Assembly (NCBI GenBank): GCA_027488855.1
Contig: JAIYAV010000391.1
Location: 1 to 62,597 of the forward strand
Direction of reading: 5' to 3'
Length of the DNA: 62,597 nt
Origin: Saprospiraceae bacterium
Lineage (GTDB): Bacteria; Bacteroidota; Bacteroidia; Chitinophagales; Saprospiraceae
Part shown: one piece after another, positions 45,294-53,538 of the stretch
Numbering within the stretch: the stretch's first letter is position 1
Layout: each line of letters starts with the position of its first letter
Made by a program: the position numbers and the translations under genes
The notes under the pieces: generated by a model
What the model was told of the DNA's origin: nothing
What the model saw: only the letters and a program-made list of their open reading frames with translations
Databases searched by the model: none

Positions 45294-46058
45294 ATGGGTA
45301 TCGTTATTTCGTTGCTGAATCATAAAGGTGGTGTAGGCAAAACAACCAGTTCAATTAACATTGCAGCGGGGTTGGTCGAATTGGGCAAAAAAGTACTGCT
45401 GATTGACCTCGACCCGCAGGCCAATCTCACCTTGTCCTTAGGCATTCCAAGGCATCCACACTCCATTTACGAATCGATTCGGGGTGAGGCTCCATTGGTT
45501 CCCTATCCTGCCAAAGAGAACCTGGACATCGTCATTTCCACTCTTGACCTTTCAGGCGCTGAAATGGAATTGATCAACGAAGCTGGGCGCGAATATTTGC
45601 TCAGGGAACTTATTGAGCCCATTCGTGGTGTTTATGATTTCATCATCATCGATTGTCCTCCCTCACTGGCACTGCTGACCTTAAACGCGCTGGCTGCCAG
45701 CGACACCGTATACATTCCGCTACAAACGGAGTTTTTGGCGATGCAAGGTTTGGCCAAAATCAAGCAGGTGATTGATAAGGTAAAACTACGCCTCAATAAG
45801 GGCCTCTACATCGGTGGTGTGATTGCTACTATGTACGATGCCCGCAAGGTCTTGAACCGCGATGTGGTGGAAACCATCAAAAAATACTTCGGAGAAATTG
45901 TGTTCAACACGATGATTCGCGACAACGTAGCCCTAGCCGAGGCACCCTCTCAACGCAAGGACATCTTCGCCTACAGCCCCAATAGCCCCGGTGCAGAGGA
46001 CTACCTTAACCTGAGCCGAGAAATCATCGAAAGAACCAGTGCAAAGCATAAAGGCTAG
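45294..46058 (+). CDS. ParA/Soj-type partition ATPase
   Basis: From ATG 45294 the protein has 254 residues. It has the deviant Walker A LNHKGGVGKTTSSINIAAGL, VLLIDLDPQANLTLSLG, Walker B DFIIIDCPPSLALLTLNAL and YIPLQTEFLAMQGLAKI. There is no N-terminal HTH, so it is a Soj/MinD-like short ParA. A GTG three codons upstream is possible. No parB follows; instead there is a 221-base repeat region and an RHH-like protein gene. Confidence 0.92.
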   Translation: MGIVISLLNHKGGVGKTTSSINIAAGLVELGKKVLLIDLDPQANLTLSLGIPRHPHSIYESIRGEAPLVPYPAKENLDIVISTLDLSGAEMELINEAGREYLLRELIEPIRGVYDFIIIDCPPSLALLTLNALAASDTVYIPLQTEFLAMQGLAKIKQVIDKVKLRLNKGLYIGGVIATMYDARKVLNRDVVETIKKYFGEIVFNTMIRDNVALAEAPSQRKDIFAYSPNSPGAEDYLNLSREIIERTSAKHKG

Positions 46059-46063
46059 GCCAA

Positions 46064-46176
46064 CCCACAAGAAAGGGTGTGAGTGTGATGTGTGATAGTG
46101 TGGGTGTGTTGGCCCACAAGAAAGGGTGTGAGTGTGATGTGTGGGTGTGTGAAGTGTGACAGTGTGGGTGTGTTGG
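46064..46176. repeat. Direct repeats between parA and the RHH-like gene
   Basis: The 31-nt unit CCCACAAGAAAGGGTGTGAG plus TGTGATGTGTG occurs twice, at 46064-46094 and 46113-46143. Each copy is followed by AGTGTGGGTGTGTTGG, with 15 extra bases in the second copy. The stretch is strongly G/T-biased on the plus strand and is a plausible centromere-like site. Confidence 0.85.
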
Positions 46177-46205
46177 CCTTCCATTCCCCCAAGAACCTAC
46201 GCCAA

Positions 46206-46225
46206 CCCACGGATTTATCCGTGGG
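46206..46225. repeat. Short perfect hairpin (family L), copy L1
   Basis: CCCACGGATTTATCCGTGGG is a 9-2-9 hairpin preceded by CAA and followed by AG, in front of the RHH-like gene. Confidence 0.85.
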
Positions 46226-46245
46226 AGGCAACCATAAAAACTCAA

Positions 46246-46265
46246 CCCACGAATTTATTCGTGGG
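46246..46265. repeat. Short perfect hairpin (family L), copy L2
   Basis: CCCACGAATTTATTCGTGGG is a 9-2-9 hairpin of the same family with two compensated base changes, ending 14 bases before the start codon at 46280. Compensated changes suggest the fold is kept. Confidence 0.85.
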
Positions 46266-46279
46266 AGAAAAAGGAAACA

Positions 46280-46762
46280 ATGAGTAAAAAACGATTCACC
46301 GCCGGTCTTGAAAGCCTGCTCAGCAGCCCCGAGGAGGATGCTCTGCAAGGCAACGCCCTGCTCTCGGCTGAATCGACCACTGCCAAAAGCAGCAATACCC
46401 CCAAGCCTGAACCCAATAAAAAAGCCCAAGGCAAACGATTTACCGACGATCTGCAAGCCTTCCTCATGGAGGCCTTTGAAGAATCCTTCGAGCGGCAAAT
46501 GCAGCAAGCGCCAGCTGAAGCAGAAATCAAAAAGCGCAGTGCCAAACCCATGGAGGGCCTGGACGCACTGATCCGCTCAACGATCGAGCCGAAGGTACAA
46601 TTTGACCAACACGCTACTCGCCGCCTGACCTTACAATTTGACGAGCGCAAACTGGAAAAACTCAAAACCATCGCCAAGATGGAAAAAACCCTTCTACGTG
46701 ACATCATCGATAGCATTGTAGAGGAGTACATTGCGCGTTGGGAAAAACAAAAAAATTCGTAG
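46280..46762 (+). CDS. Small protein with RHH-like C-terminal domain, possible ParA partner
   Basis: The 160-residue protein has a basic N terminus (MSKKRFTAGLESLLSS) and a second similar block (QGKRFTDDLQAFLMEAFEESF). The middle is rich in charged residues. The last 50 residues, TRRLTLQFDERKLEKLKTIA and KTLLRDIIDSIVEEYIARW, fit a ribbon-helix-helix DNA-binding domain. A ParA gene upstream and repeats in between suggest it replaces ParB as the DNA-binding partner. The repeated RFT-L-FL motif could be the ParA contact; both points are inference. Confidence 0.6.
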   Translation: MSKKRFTAGLESLLSSPEEDALQGNALLSAESTTAKSSNTPKPEPNKKAQGKRFTDDLQAFLMEAFEESFERQMQQAPAEAEIKKRSAKPMEGLDALIRSTIEPKVQFDQHATRRLTLQFDERKLEKLKTIAKMEKTLLRDIIDSIVEEYIARWEKQKNS

Positions 46763-46838
46763 GGTCGATCCTATGTGATCGACCTCGGATGGTGGCGACC
46801 AGGATTGCCCATACACGGCTACCACATAGGGTCGCCCA
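46763..46838. repeat. Inverted repeats after the RHH-like gene
   Basis: GGTCGATCCTATGTGATCGACC (two arms of seven or more bases, 46764-46785) and the longer pair GGCGACC/GGTCGCC (46794-46800 and 46830-46836) lie between the stop codon and the next promoter. They may act as a terminator, but no T-run follows. Confidence 0.6.
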
Positions 46839-46886
46839 TACGGTGGATACACACATCATTTCGCGCAATATTTCCCAACTTTTCTC

Positions 46887-46894
46887 TACCTTTG
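46887..46894 (+). promoter_or_regulatory. Candidate -7 box TACCTTTG
   Basis: A TAnnTTTG match 29 bases before the lipoprotein start at 46923. It likely drives the lipoprotein-SCO1 pair and supports the start at 46923. Confidence 0.5.
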
Positions 46895-46922
46895 CCCCTC
46901 TGATTACCAAAATTTGTACACC

Positions 46923-47357
46923 ATGAAAATACGTTTGATGATTGCGTCAATGCTGTTGATGGCCTTGGCATTTGCTTGTGGCGGTACTGGTGCCGCAGGA
47001 GCTGGAGAAAAAATCGAAAAGGAAATGATGGCGGAGCACGACCGCATCATGCCCAAAATGGGGGAATTGAATGAACTATCCAAGGAAATGAGTCAGTACC
47101 TGTTTCTGGACACTACCATGACCATGGAAACCAGAGAAGACCTGAGCATGGTTACGGTAAACCTCAAAGAAGCTGAAGAAGCCATGATGAACTGGATGAA
47201 CGGCATCAGTGATTTGGAGTTGAAAAAGGTTTCGATGAAACCAGAGGAGTTGGAAAAATACCTGACCACGCAAAAGGATGAAATCCTTCGGATTGGCCAG
47301 TTTACTGATGAGAGCATCGATAAGGCCAAAAAAGCATTGGCAAACCGTAAAAAATAA
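46923..47357 (+). CDS. Small helical lipoprotein upstream of SCO1
   Basis: From ATG 46923 the protein has 144 residues with a lipoprotein signal (MKIRLMIASMLLMALAFAC). The mature part is Met-rich and helical (EKEMMAEHDRIMPKMGEL, EEAMMNWMNGISDLEL). I do not recognise a named family. It is 8 bases from the SCO1 gene, and the methionines could bind copper, so a role in copper delivery is possible but unproven. Confidence 0.75.
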   Translation: MKIRLMIASMLLMALAFACGGTGAAGAGEKIEKEMMAEHDRIMPKMGELNELSKEMSQYLFLDTTMTMETREDLSMVTVNLKEAEEAMMNWMNGISDLELKKVSMKPEELEKYLTTQKDEILRIGQFTDESIDKAKKALANRKK

Positions 47358-47365
47358 ACTGATTT

Positions 47366-47983
47366 ATGCGCAAATACTTGTTTTGGCTGCTGCTGCCCTT
47401 GGTAGTTGGCTGCCAATTGGGTGCGCCAGATCAAAACGCTCCGCTGCCCATTTTAGGAGAGTTTGATGTGGTCAATGGAGACACCGTTTATCATACCATT
47501 CGCAACTTTTCCTTTGTGAATCAGGATAGTCAGGAGGTCAATAATGAAACTTTTGCTGGAAAAGCTTACGTGGTAGACTTTTTCTTCATCTCCTGTCCTA
47601 CCATTTGTCCCAAAGTAAAAAAACAAATGCTCCGCTTGTCCGAGCGGTTCAAGGATGAAGGCCGGCTGGTACTGTTGTCTCATACAATTGATACCAAGCA
47701 CGACACGATTCCTCGTTTGAAAAAATTTGCGACAGATCTAGGCGTGGGATTGCCTCAATGGCACTTTGTGACTGGAGAAAAAGATTCTATTTACAGCATT
47801 GCCAATGATTATTTCAGCATTGCGCAGGAAGATCCCAATGCGCCGGGTGGTTTTGACCACAGTGGCCGTTTGATTCTAGTGGATACCCAGCGCCGGGTAC
47901 GCGCCTTCTGTGATGGAACCGATCCTAAGTCGGTGGATCAGTTCATGGTGGATGTTGCCCGTTTACTGAAGGAAATGAAATAA
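47366..47983 (+). CDS. SCO1/SenC-family copper chaperone lipoprotein
   Basis: The 205-residue protein has a lipobox (LLPLVVGC) and a thioredoxin-like SCO domain with the copper motif FFISCPTICPKVKKQM (CxxxC) and the distal histidine in GGFDHSGRLILVD. SCO proteins deliver copper to the Cu-A site of cytochrome oxidase. It is membrane anchored and periplasmic. The TAA stop is within the left arm of the terminator hairpin at 47979. Confidence 0.9.
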   Translation: MRKYLFWLLLPLVVGCQLGAPDQNAPLPILGEFDVVNGDTVYHTIRNFSFVNQDSQEVNNETFAGKAYVVDFFFISCPTICPKVKKQMLRLSERFKDEGRLVLLSHTIDTKHDTIPRLKKFATDLGVGLPQWHFVTGEKDSIYSIANDYFSIAQEDPNAPGGFDHSGRLILVDTQRRVRAFCDGTDPKSVDQFMVDVARLLKEMK

Positions 47984-48080
47984 AAAAGGGTTTCAGGTTC
48001 CAACCCCGTCCGGTCACTGAGCGAAGTCGAAGTGAAGCCGAAGTGCCGGACGGAGTTGGAACCTGAAACCCTTTTTTATT
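47979..48080. terminator. Large bidirectional terminator palindrome (family H)
   Basis: Arms at 47979-48013 and 48046-48080 are 35-nt inverted repeats with one mismatch, starting with AATAAAAAAGGG and its complement, so each strand ends in a T-run. The 32-nt loop contains GAGCGAAGTCGAAGTGAAG. It separates convergent SCO1 and the barrel gene. Confidence 0.88.
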
Positions 48081-48081
48081 G

Positions 48082-48774
48082 CTAGTTTAGCGGAAGCGCA
48101 AACCCAGCCTGTACCGCAAATCCTCTGCTGCGGAAAGTTTCTTGCACCACTGGAATATCTGCATTCGCGGTGAAGCCATGTTGGTAACGACCATCCAGGA
48201 AGAAGCGGCCAATGCCCGTGTTGACTTCCATCCCCGCGCCAGCTATACCGCCTACTTCCAGGCGATTGTAATTGACCGCATCCAGGTCGATGTCCATTTC
48301 AAAAAGTTTGATTTCGATGATTCCAGAGGTTCTGGCGATCAGTTTGCTGTTGAGGTTGTAACCAAGATATGGACCTACCTGAGCATAAAAGCGCACCGCA
48401 TCCAAGCCTGATTTTGCCTTGAATAAAACGGGCAACTCCAGGGTGTTGAAGCGAAAATCGGCGCGGGCACCCAGTGGAATTTCAAAATTACCAATCTTTA
48501 CGTCTTCTTTCAGGTCATAACGGAAACCGCGCCCTGCGTAACCCAATTCAGCTTGTACAGAAAAGTTGCCGCCAAAATCCAGTTCAGCAAAAGCGCCAGT
48601 CGTATTTCCGTAGATGTATTCTGCTTTAGGCGTTAGTTCGCTCAACAGTTCGGATTGTTTGATGGTGCTCATCTGTAGACCGGAGCGAACCCCAACGTGC
48701 AGAGTGCTTTGAGCATGGGTACCAGAGATAAAAGCCAGGAACAAAGCTACTGCCAGGAAGAACGTATTTTTCAT
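48082..48774 (-). CDS. Outer-membrane beta-barrel (porin-type) protein
   Basis: From ATG 48774 the protein has 230 residues with a signal peptide (KNTFFLAVALFLAFISGTHAQ). Alternating strands are seen in TLHVGVRSGLQMSTI, NFSVQAELGYAGRGF and the closing GFAVQAGFALPLN, the pattern of the OMP_b-brl_2 (PorT-like) family. The function is unknown. A longer frame upstream runs into repeat D3 and is rejected. Confidence 0.8.
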   Translation of the reverse strand: MKNTFFLAVALFLAFISGTHAQSTLHVGVRSGLQMSTIKQSELLSELTPKAEYIYGNTTGAFAELDFGGNFSVQAELGYAGRGFRYDLKEDVKIGNFEIPLGARADFRFNTLELPVLFKAKSGLDAVRFYAQVGPYLGYNLNSKLIARTSGIIEIKLFEMDIDLDAVNYNRLEVGGIAGAGMEVNTGIGRFFLDGRYQHGFTANADIPVVQETFRSRGFAVQAGFALPLN

Positions 48775-48797
48775 CTTTCGTTTGGTTTTTTCGCAAT

Positions 48798-48834
48798 GGG
48801 CGATAAAAAATGAACACTTATTTTTGCCCACTAC
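48798..48834. repeat. Family D short palindromic repeat, copy D3
   Basis: GGGCGATAAAAAATGAACAC followed by TTATTTTTGCCC and ACTAC, nearly identical to D1. It is 24 bases upstream of the barrel gene start, so it probably lies in the promoter or leader of that gene. Confidence 0.85.
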
Positions 48835-48950
48835 GTCGTGATGTTTGATGAAGCAAAGATGCAGGCAGAATTTGTTAAATGGCGTTAAGCGCTAGTTAGG
48901 ATAGATTTAAAATTGGTAGGCGTTCCTAAATATTTAGTTAAAACGAAACG

Positions 48951-49104
48951 AATGACGAATTTTTCGAATGACGAATGACGAATATACCGGAAGCGTCAAA
49001 GATTAAGGGTAAGTTCCAGATTGGAGTTCTATTTATTCGAATTCATATGCAAATCTTGAGGGCAACGCTCCAAATTCGTCATTCGTCATTCGAAAAATTC
49101 GTCA
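48951..49104. repeat. Family B palindromic repeat, copy B3 (inverted relative to B1/B2)
   Basis: The arms 48953-48983 and 49074-49104 are perfect 31-nt inverted repeats of the TGACGAA word. The 90-nt loop matches the reverse complement of the B1 loop, for example in CAAATCTTGAGGGCAA. The right arm supplies the TGA stop of the exonuclease gene (49102-49104). The rest of the 327-base gap holds D3 and no gene. Confidence 0.93.
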
Positions 49105-50109
49105 CTTGTTATCGTTCTCCTCTTCAAAAATTTCCCCGTCAAACTCCGTCTTCTCCGCACTGGCATCATAACCTTGCTCCCGTAGCCACTGGCTAAACTG
49201 CTCAGTATACCCATGCGTAGCAACAATGCGCTCAGCCCCCGTAGCAGCCACAGCGCGGTTGAGCTCATCCCAATCTCCATGGTCACTCAGAATGAAGCCC
49301 CGATCGGCATTGCGCCTACGCCGGGCACTACGCAGCGCCATCCAGCCCGAAGCCAAACCCAATGAAATAGGCGAAAAGCGCCGCACCATTGGCGAATCTG
49401 CGGCAGACGGTGGTACAATGATGATGGCCCCTTCCAGCTGACCTTTTTTAGTATCCTGAGCCAGTCGAATGGAAGGTGGAAGGATGACTCCTTGTGCGCG
49501 CAGGATTTCGTTGACATTTTCCACCGCACCGTGGGTAAAAATGGGGCCGATGCTGGTATCGAGGCCATGCATTAGGCGTTGGGCCTTACCTAAGGCATAA
49601 CCTGTGAGTACAGTCACTTTGCCCTCCGCTTTATTTTGTGCCCACCAGGCATTGATGTCGGCAAAGACTTCTTCTTGCTTTGGCCATTTGTAGATCGGCA
49701 GCCCAAAAGTGCATTCGGTGATGAAAGCATGGCAGCTTATGGGGTCAAAAGCCTCTGCTAAACCATCGTCTTCCAGTTTGTAATCGCCCGAAGCGACCCA
49801 GATTTCGCCCTGGTATTCCACCCGAATTTGGGCAGAACCTACAATATGGCCAGCGGGATGAAAGGAAAAACGTACGCCATTGATCACGCGGCTTTCACCG
49901 TAGTCTACTGTTTCGATGTTGATGGGCCCGAGGCGGTAGCGGATGACGGGCTTGGCACTGCGCGTGCAGAGGTAATAATCCGAACCCCAGCGGGCATGGT
50001 CGGAGTGGCCGTGGGTGATGAGGGCACGTTTGACGGGTTTCCAGGGGTCGATGTAGACATCGGCCTGGGCGCAATAGATGCCATTTTTGTTGAATTCCAG
50101 CAGCGCCAT
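49102..50109 (-). CDS. Ligase-associated-type MBL DNA exonuclease
   Basis: The 335-residue protein has the metallo-beta-lactamase/beta-CASP nuclease motif ITHGHSDHARWGS, FHPAGHIVGSAQI, ASGDYKLEDDGLAEAF, TECTFGLPIY and ILSDHGDWDEL. This matches the ligase-associated DNA exonuclease family, normally found with an ATP-dependent DNA ligase and a Lhr-like helicase; neither is in this window. The start overlaps the porD stop as TAATG, which suggests translational coupling. The stop is supplied by repeat B3. Confidence 0.85.
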   Translation of the reverse strand: MALLEFNKNGIYCAQADVYIDPWKPVKRALITHGHSDHARWGSDYYLCTRSAKPVIRYRLGPINIETVDYGESRVINGVRFSFHPAGHIVGSAQIRVEYQGEIWVASGDYKLEDDGLAEAFDPISCHAFITECTFGLPIYKWPKQEEVFADINAWWAQNKAEGKVTVLTGYALGKAQRLMHGLDTSIGPIFTHGAVENVNEILRAQGVILPPSIRLAQDTKKGQLEGAIIIVPPSAADSPMVRRFSPISLGLASGWMALRSARRRRNADRGFILSDHGDWDELNRAVAATGAERIVATHGYTEQFSQWLREQGYDASAEKTEFDGEIFEEENDNK

Positions 50110-51038
50110 TACTGCCGCAATTGCCGGTAATTGTTGGCATTGGTTGGATCGATCCGCGACATGATGTCTGCCACGCGGTCTTTTTCATCCGGCGTACCCA
50201 CCCTGAAAATCTCAGTAATTTCTTTGGATTTCGAAGTCAGGAACAATTGCATCAGGATGGTATTCGGGTAGGTATCAAAAGATTTACGCGCATTTTCCAG
50301 AGTTTTGGCAATAATCGAACGGCCCTTGGCGGGGTCTTGCGACATTTGATCCAAACCCAAACGGTGGTACACATATTGCAACTCACGCATGGGTTTCATC
50401 CGGGGAGCAGACCAGTTTTCGCTGATCCAAAATCGGTTGCGGTTGTTGCCTTCGATGGAGTTCCAGCCCTTACCTTTTACCGCCGAAGCGCTCTGCGCTA
50501 CATTCACAATTTGTTGAGCTGCCTGAAAATAATCCGAGCCGCCGTTCAGCGAAAAGGAATCATAATCCATGCCCAGGATGATGTGGATGTAAAAAGCCAC
50601 CACCTGTGAAAGGTTGTCGTTGAACACCGATTTGCTGAACTGCAGCGGTTGAAACTGCTCATATTTGAAGGTCACCTCGCGGTCGATGTAATTAAAGAGA
50701 GTGGTTTCATTGCTGCTGCCGTAAATTGGGCGAGAAGCCTGAATGGCCAGTTCAGCAGTATATACGTTGGGGATGGGTCTTTGGCTATCGTCGGTTGCTT
50801 CGCCAGTGATGGTCAGCAGAATGTTTCCTTTGATGCGTTCTTCTTGCCGAAAATCGTCTTCGGTCCATTTGCCGCTGTTGACAAATTCTCTCAGCGCCTG
50901 TTCCAAACCACTGAATACCGCCGGATCAGCCGCCAGCAAACGTTGGATGTTTACTTTGGTGGTAAAATTCAATTCCTGGGCTTGAACTGTGCTCAAACCA
51001 ATAAAAAACAAGACAAAGACTGTGAAAAAATTCCTCAT
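50109..51038 (-). CDS. porD: PorD-family (DUF4835) type IX secretion-linked protein
   Basis: The 309-residue protein has a signal peptide (FFTVFVLFFIGLSTVQAQ) and the DUF4835 pattern: VNIQRLLAADPAVFSGLEQALREF, QEERIKGNILLTITGE, PIYGSSNETTLFNY, and IILGMDYDSFSLNGGSDYF. PorD proteins are linked to the type IX secretion system, which fits the T9SS cargo protein near the left end. It lies 11 bases after coaBC on the minus strand. Confidence 0.85.
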   Translation of the reverse strand: MRNFFTVFVLFFIGLSTVQAQELNFTTKVNIQRLLAADPAVFSGLEQALREFVNSGKWTEDDFRQEERIKGNILLTITGEATDDSQRPIPNVYTAELAIQASRPIYGSSNETTLFNYIDREVTFKYEQFQPLQFSKSVFNDNLSQVVAFYIHIILGMDYDSFSLNGGSDYFQAAQQIVNVAQSASAVKGKGWNSIEGNNRNRFWISENWSAPRMKPMRELQYVYHRLGLDQMSQDPAKGRSIIAKTLENARKSFDTYPNTILMQLFLTSKSKEITEIFRVGTPDEKDRVADIMSRIDPTNANNYRQLRQ

Positions 51039-51049
51039 AGCAGCAGCTA

Positions 51050-52243
51050 TTAAACCTTGAATAAATCGATCATTGCTTGCAGAATATCCTCCGCAACTGC
51101 ATTCTTTGACTTTAACTCAAAATCGCGTTTCTTATTGTTTCTGAACAGGATGCTGATCTTGTTGGTGTCGTGGTTGAACCCAGCCCCGGCATCGCGTAGG
51201 GAATTCAGGACAATACAATCAAAATTCTTTTTTTCCAGTTTAACCTGGGCATTGTTCTCTTCGTCATTGGTTTCCAACGCAAATCCAATCAACAACTGAC
51301 CCGCTTGTTTCATTTTTCCCAAATCGGCAGCGATATCGGGGTTTTTGATCAGGTCCAATTGTAGTTCTTCCCCTTTTTTCTTGATTTTTTCGGTAGCCAC
51401 CGTTTTGGGGCGGTAATCGGCTACGGCAGCGGCCAGAATAGCTGCGTCCATTTGTGGAAACAATTGCAGGGCCGCTTCGTGCATTTCCCGAGCGGTTTCC
51501 ACTTTGATCAGTTTTACCGCTTTTTCCTGTGGTGTCAATTTAGATGGCCCCAAGACCAGCGTAACTTCTGCACCACGGCGAGCTGCCGCATCGGCCAGGG
51601 CAATGCCCATTTTGCCGGATGAACGATTGCCAATGAAGCGCACCGGGTCGATGGGTTCATAAGTGGGCCCGGCGGTCAACAGGATTTTTTTACCCGCCAA
51701 ATCCTGTTTTTTGGCAAAAAAATGCTCCAGAAACGCTACAATCTCCTCAGGTTCGGCCATGCGCCCTTCACCAGAAAGGCCACTTGCCAACTCGCCAACA
51801 CCTACCGGAATGAGTTGATTGCCATAACTGATCAAACGTTCCACGTTGTGCCGGGTAGCAGGATGATGCCACATATCCAGGTCCATGGCCGGTGCAAAAA
51901 ATACCGGGCATCGCGCCGACAAGTAAGCAGCTACCACTATATTGTCACAAAGCCCATTTGCCAATTTGGCTAAGGTAGTGGCAGTTGCCGGCGCAATCAG
52001 CATGGCATCGGCCCATAAGCCTAGCTCTACGTGGTTGTTCCAACCCGTTTCAGAACTGACTTCGCTGTATACCGGACGTTTGGAAAGTGTGGAAAGGGTA
52101 AGTGGAGTGATAAAATCGCAGGCAGATGGTGTCATCAGCACCTGTACCTCGGCTCCAGCTTTGATGAGTAAGCGCGTGAGAAAGGCAGTTTTGTAGGCAG
52201 CAATACTGCCGGAGATACCGAGTATGATTTTTTTGCCTTGCAT
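51050..52243 (-). CDS. coaBC: Bifunctional phosphopantothenoylcysteine decarboxylase / synthase
   Basis: The 397-residue protein has the CoaC half (ILGISGSIAAYKTAFL, VELGLWADAMLIAPATATTLAKLANGLCDNI read in pieces, PAMDLDMWHHP) and the CoaB half (ILLTAGPTYEPIDPVRFIGNRSSGKMG in pieces, AAVADYRP, DCIVLNSL). It makes 4'-phosphopantetheine for coenzyme A by adding cysteine and then decarboxylating. It follows rpoZ, as is usual in Bacteroidota, but repeat E2 separates the two. Confidence 0.94.
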   Translation of the reverse strand: MQGKKIILGISGSIAAYKTAFLTRLLIKAGAEVQVLMTPSACDFITPLTLSTLSKRPVYSEVSSETGWNNHVELGLWADAMLIAPATATTLAKLANGLCDNIVVAAYLSARCPVFFAPAMDLDMWHHPATRHNVERLISYGNQLIPVGVGELASGLSGEGRMAEPEEIVAFLEHFFAKKQDLAGKKILLTAGPTYEPIDPVRFIGNRSSGKMGIALADAAARRGAEVTLVLGPSKLTPQEKAVKLIKVETAREMHEAALQLFPQMDAAILAAAVADYRPKTVATEKIKKKGEELQLDLIKNPDIAADLGKMKQAGQLLIGFALETNDEENNAQVKLEKKNFDCIVLNSLRDAGAGFNHDTNKISILFRNNKKRDFELKSKNAVAEDILQAMIDLFKV

Positions 52244-52246
52244 TTA

Positions 52247-52384
52247 AATGAAAAGTGAAAAGTGAAAAATGAAAAGTGAAAAATGAAGAATAGCACACTG
52301 TCTGTTCGCAAAGCGCGTGATCAGCATTTTAAGCCAATTCGACAGGGTGTATTATTTTTCATTTTTCACTTTTCATTTTTCACT
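52247..52384. repeat. Family E palindromic repeat, copy E2
   Basis: The left arm ending near 52292 and the right arm at 52351-52384 pair over 32 or more bases with one mismatch; the words are AGTGAAAA and AATGAAA. An inner stem CACACTGTC/GACAGGGTG continues the fold. The right arm supplies the TGA stop of rpoZ (52380-52382). It lies between rpoZ and coaBC, which are co-directional. Confidence 0.9.
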
Positions 52385-52724
52385 CTTGTGGTCGCTTCTT
52401 CCGCTCTACATAACGGAAAGCGATTTCGTTGTTGAGGAATTCCTCAGTAGCGATGATGGCCGGATTGGGCAAACGCTCGTAAAACTTGGAGATTTCGATT
52501 TGCTCCTTGTTTTCGCTGATTTCCTCGATGGTATCCGAATTCACTGCAAACTCCTCCAGCTTGTTGTGCAACTCATGCTTGAGGTCTACGCTCAGTTGGC
52601 GGGCACGCTTGGTGATGATGGCCAGTGATTCGTATACATTAGCCGTTTTGCGGGCCATTGCGTCCATGTTGCGGGCACGAACATTAGGATCCAGACCCTG
52701 CACTTTGGTTTTGATATCCGACAT
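52380..52724 (-). CDS. rpoZ: RNA polymerase omega subunit, Bacteroidota type
   Basis: The 114-residue protein begins MSDIKTKVQGLDPNVRARNMDAMARKTANVYESL (key block RKTANVYESLAIITKRARQL) and matches the Bacteroidota omega/RpoZ family. It helps RNA polymerase assembly. Its start overlaps the end of bamD by 41 bases, the normal arrangement in this phylum. The stop is inside repeat E2. Confidence 0.88.
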   Translation of the reverse strand: MSDIKTKVQGLDPNVRARNMDAMARKTANVYESLAIITKRARQLSVDLKHELHNKLEEFAVNSDTIEEISENKEQIEISKFYERLPNPAIIATEEFLNNEIAFRYVERKKRPQE

Positions 52725-53538
52725 TGGTCAATAATTTTAACTGTTTATTGGAATTATCCTGAATGCTCTGTACTTCTTTCAGGCTTTCTGACTTGGGGTA
52801 ACGCTCCAGGAATTCAGCCGACAAACGACGGGCTGTCTTGAAACGTTCTTCCCTTTTGTCCAGAATACTGTTGAGCGCCAGATCGTAGTACGAACGCAGG
52901 ATCATTAAACGCACTTCTTGGGCATTTTTGGTTTCCGGAAAATCTTTCAGCAGGTTTTCAAAAGCACTTACTGCCGATTGGTAGTAACGCAAATTGAAAT
53001 ACAATTTTCCTTCATCAAATGCTTTGGTCTCCAGTTTCAAGCGCAAGCGGTCGATGAGTGTGTTGCACTCGGCTACCCGTTTGCTGTCTGGATAGGTATT
53101 GACAAAAAATTCAAACTCTTCGATGGCCTGAAGAGTGTTGCCCTGATCCAAACGGAAAGTAGGGGACTCTTGGTATTGAGCGTAGGCAGACATAAATTCT
53201 GCTTCTTCGCGCAATGGGCTGGCACCATAAGTGTTGGAAAAGGTTTTGAAGTGGTACGAAGCCGATGTATAGCTCCGCAGATTGTAAAAGGTATAGGCGT
53301 ATTTGTAGAACACGTCCTCAGCCTCCTTTGTTCCGCGCACGTTGGGGATGATCATCTCCAACAGCGTTTGGGACTTTTGCCACTCTTCCGCCTGGTAATA
53401 TTCCAAAGCTTTGGCGTAAATCTTTTTCACATCGCCGCCGGTGCGAATTTGTTCAAACTCACTTTTGCAGCCATTCAGCCACAAAATGCTCATCAACAAC
53501 AAAGCCAAAACTGGTAAAATGGTGGTTTTCTTCTCCAT
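52684..53538 (-). CDS. bamD: Outer-membrane assembly lipoprotein BamD
   Basis: The 284-residue protein has a lipoprotein signal (LALLLMSILWLNGC) and TPR-like repeats: KIYAKALEYYQAEEWQKSQTLL, FYKYAYTFYNLRSYTSASYHFKTF, and GKLYFNLRYYQSAVSAFENLLKDFP, each seen in pieces. BamD is the essential lipoprotein of the BAM complex that inserts outer-membrane barrels. It heads the bamD-rpoZ-coaBC-porD gene string. Confidence 0.9.
   Translation of the reverse strand: MEKKTTILPVLALLLMSILWLNGCKSEFEQIRTGGDVKKIYAKALEYYQAEEWQKSQTLLEMIIPNVRGTKEAEDVFYKYAYTFYNLRSYTSASYHFKTFSNTYGASPLREEAEFMSAYAQYQESPTFRLDQGNTLQAIEEFEFFVNTYPDSKRVAECNTLIDRLRLKLETKAFDEGKLYFNLRYYQSAVSAFENLLKDFPETKNAQEVRLMILRSYYDLALNSILDKREERFKTARRLSAEFLERYPKSESLKEVQSIQDNSNKQLKLLTNVGYQNQSAGSGS

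Noticed and set aside
46064-46176. CRISPR array
   Set aside because: Only two direct copies with unequal spacing and no unique spacers or cas genes; it fits a partition-type repeat better.
48775-48831. Upstream start for the barrel protein
   Set aside because: The added residues come from repeat D3 and precede a complete signal peptide starting at 48774.
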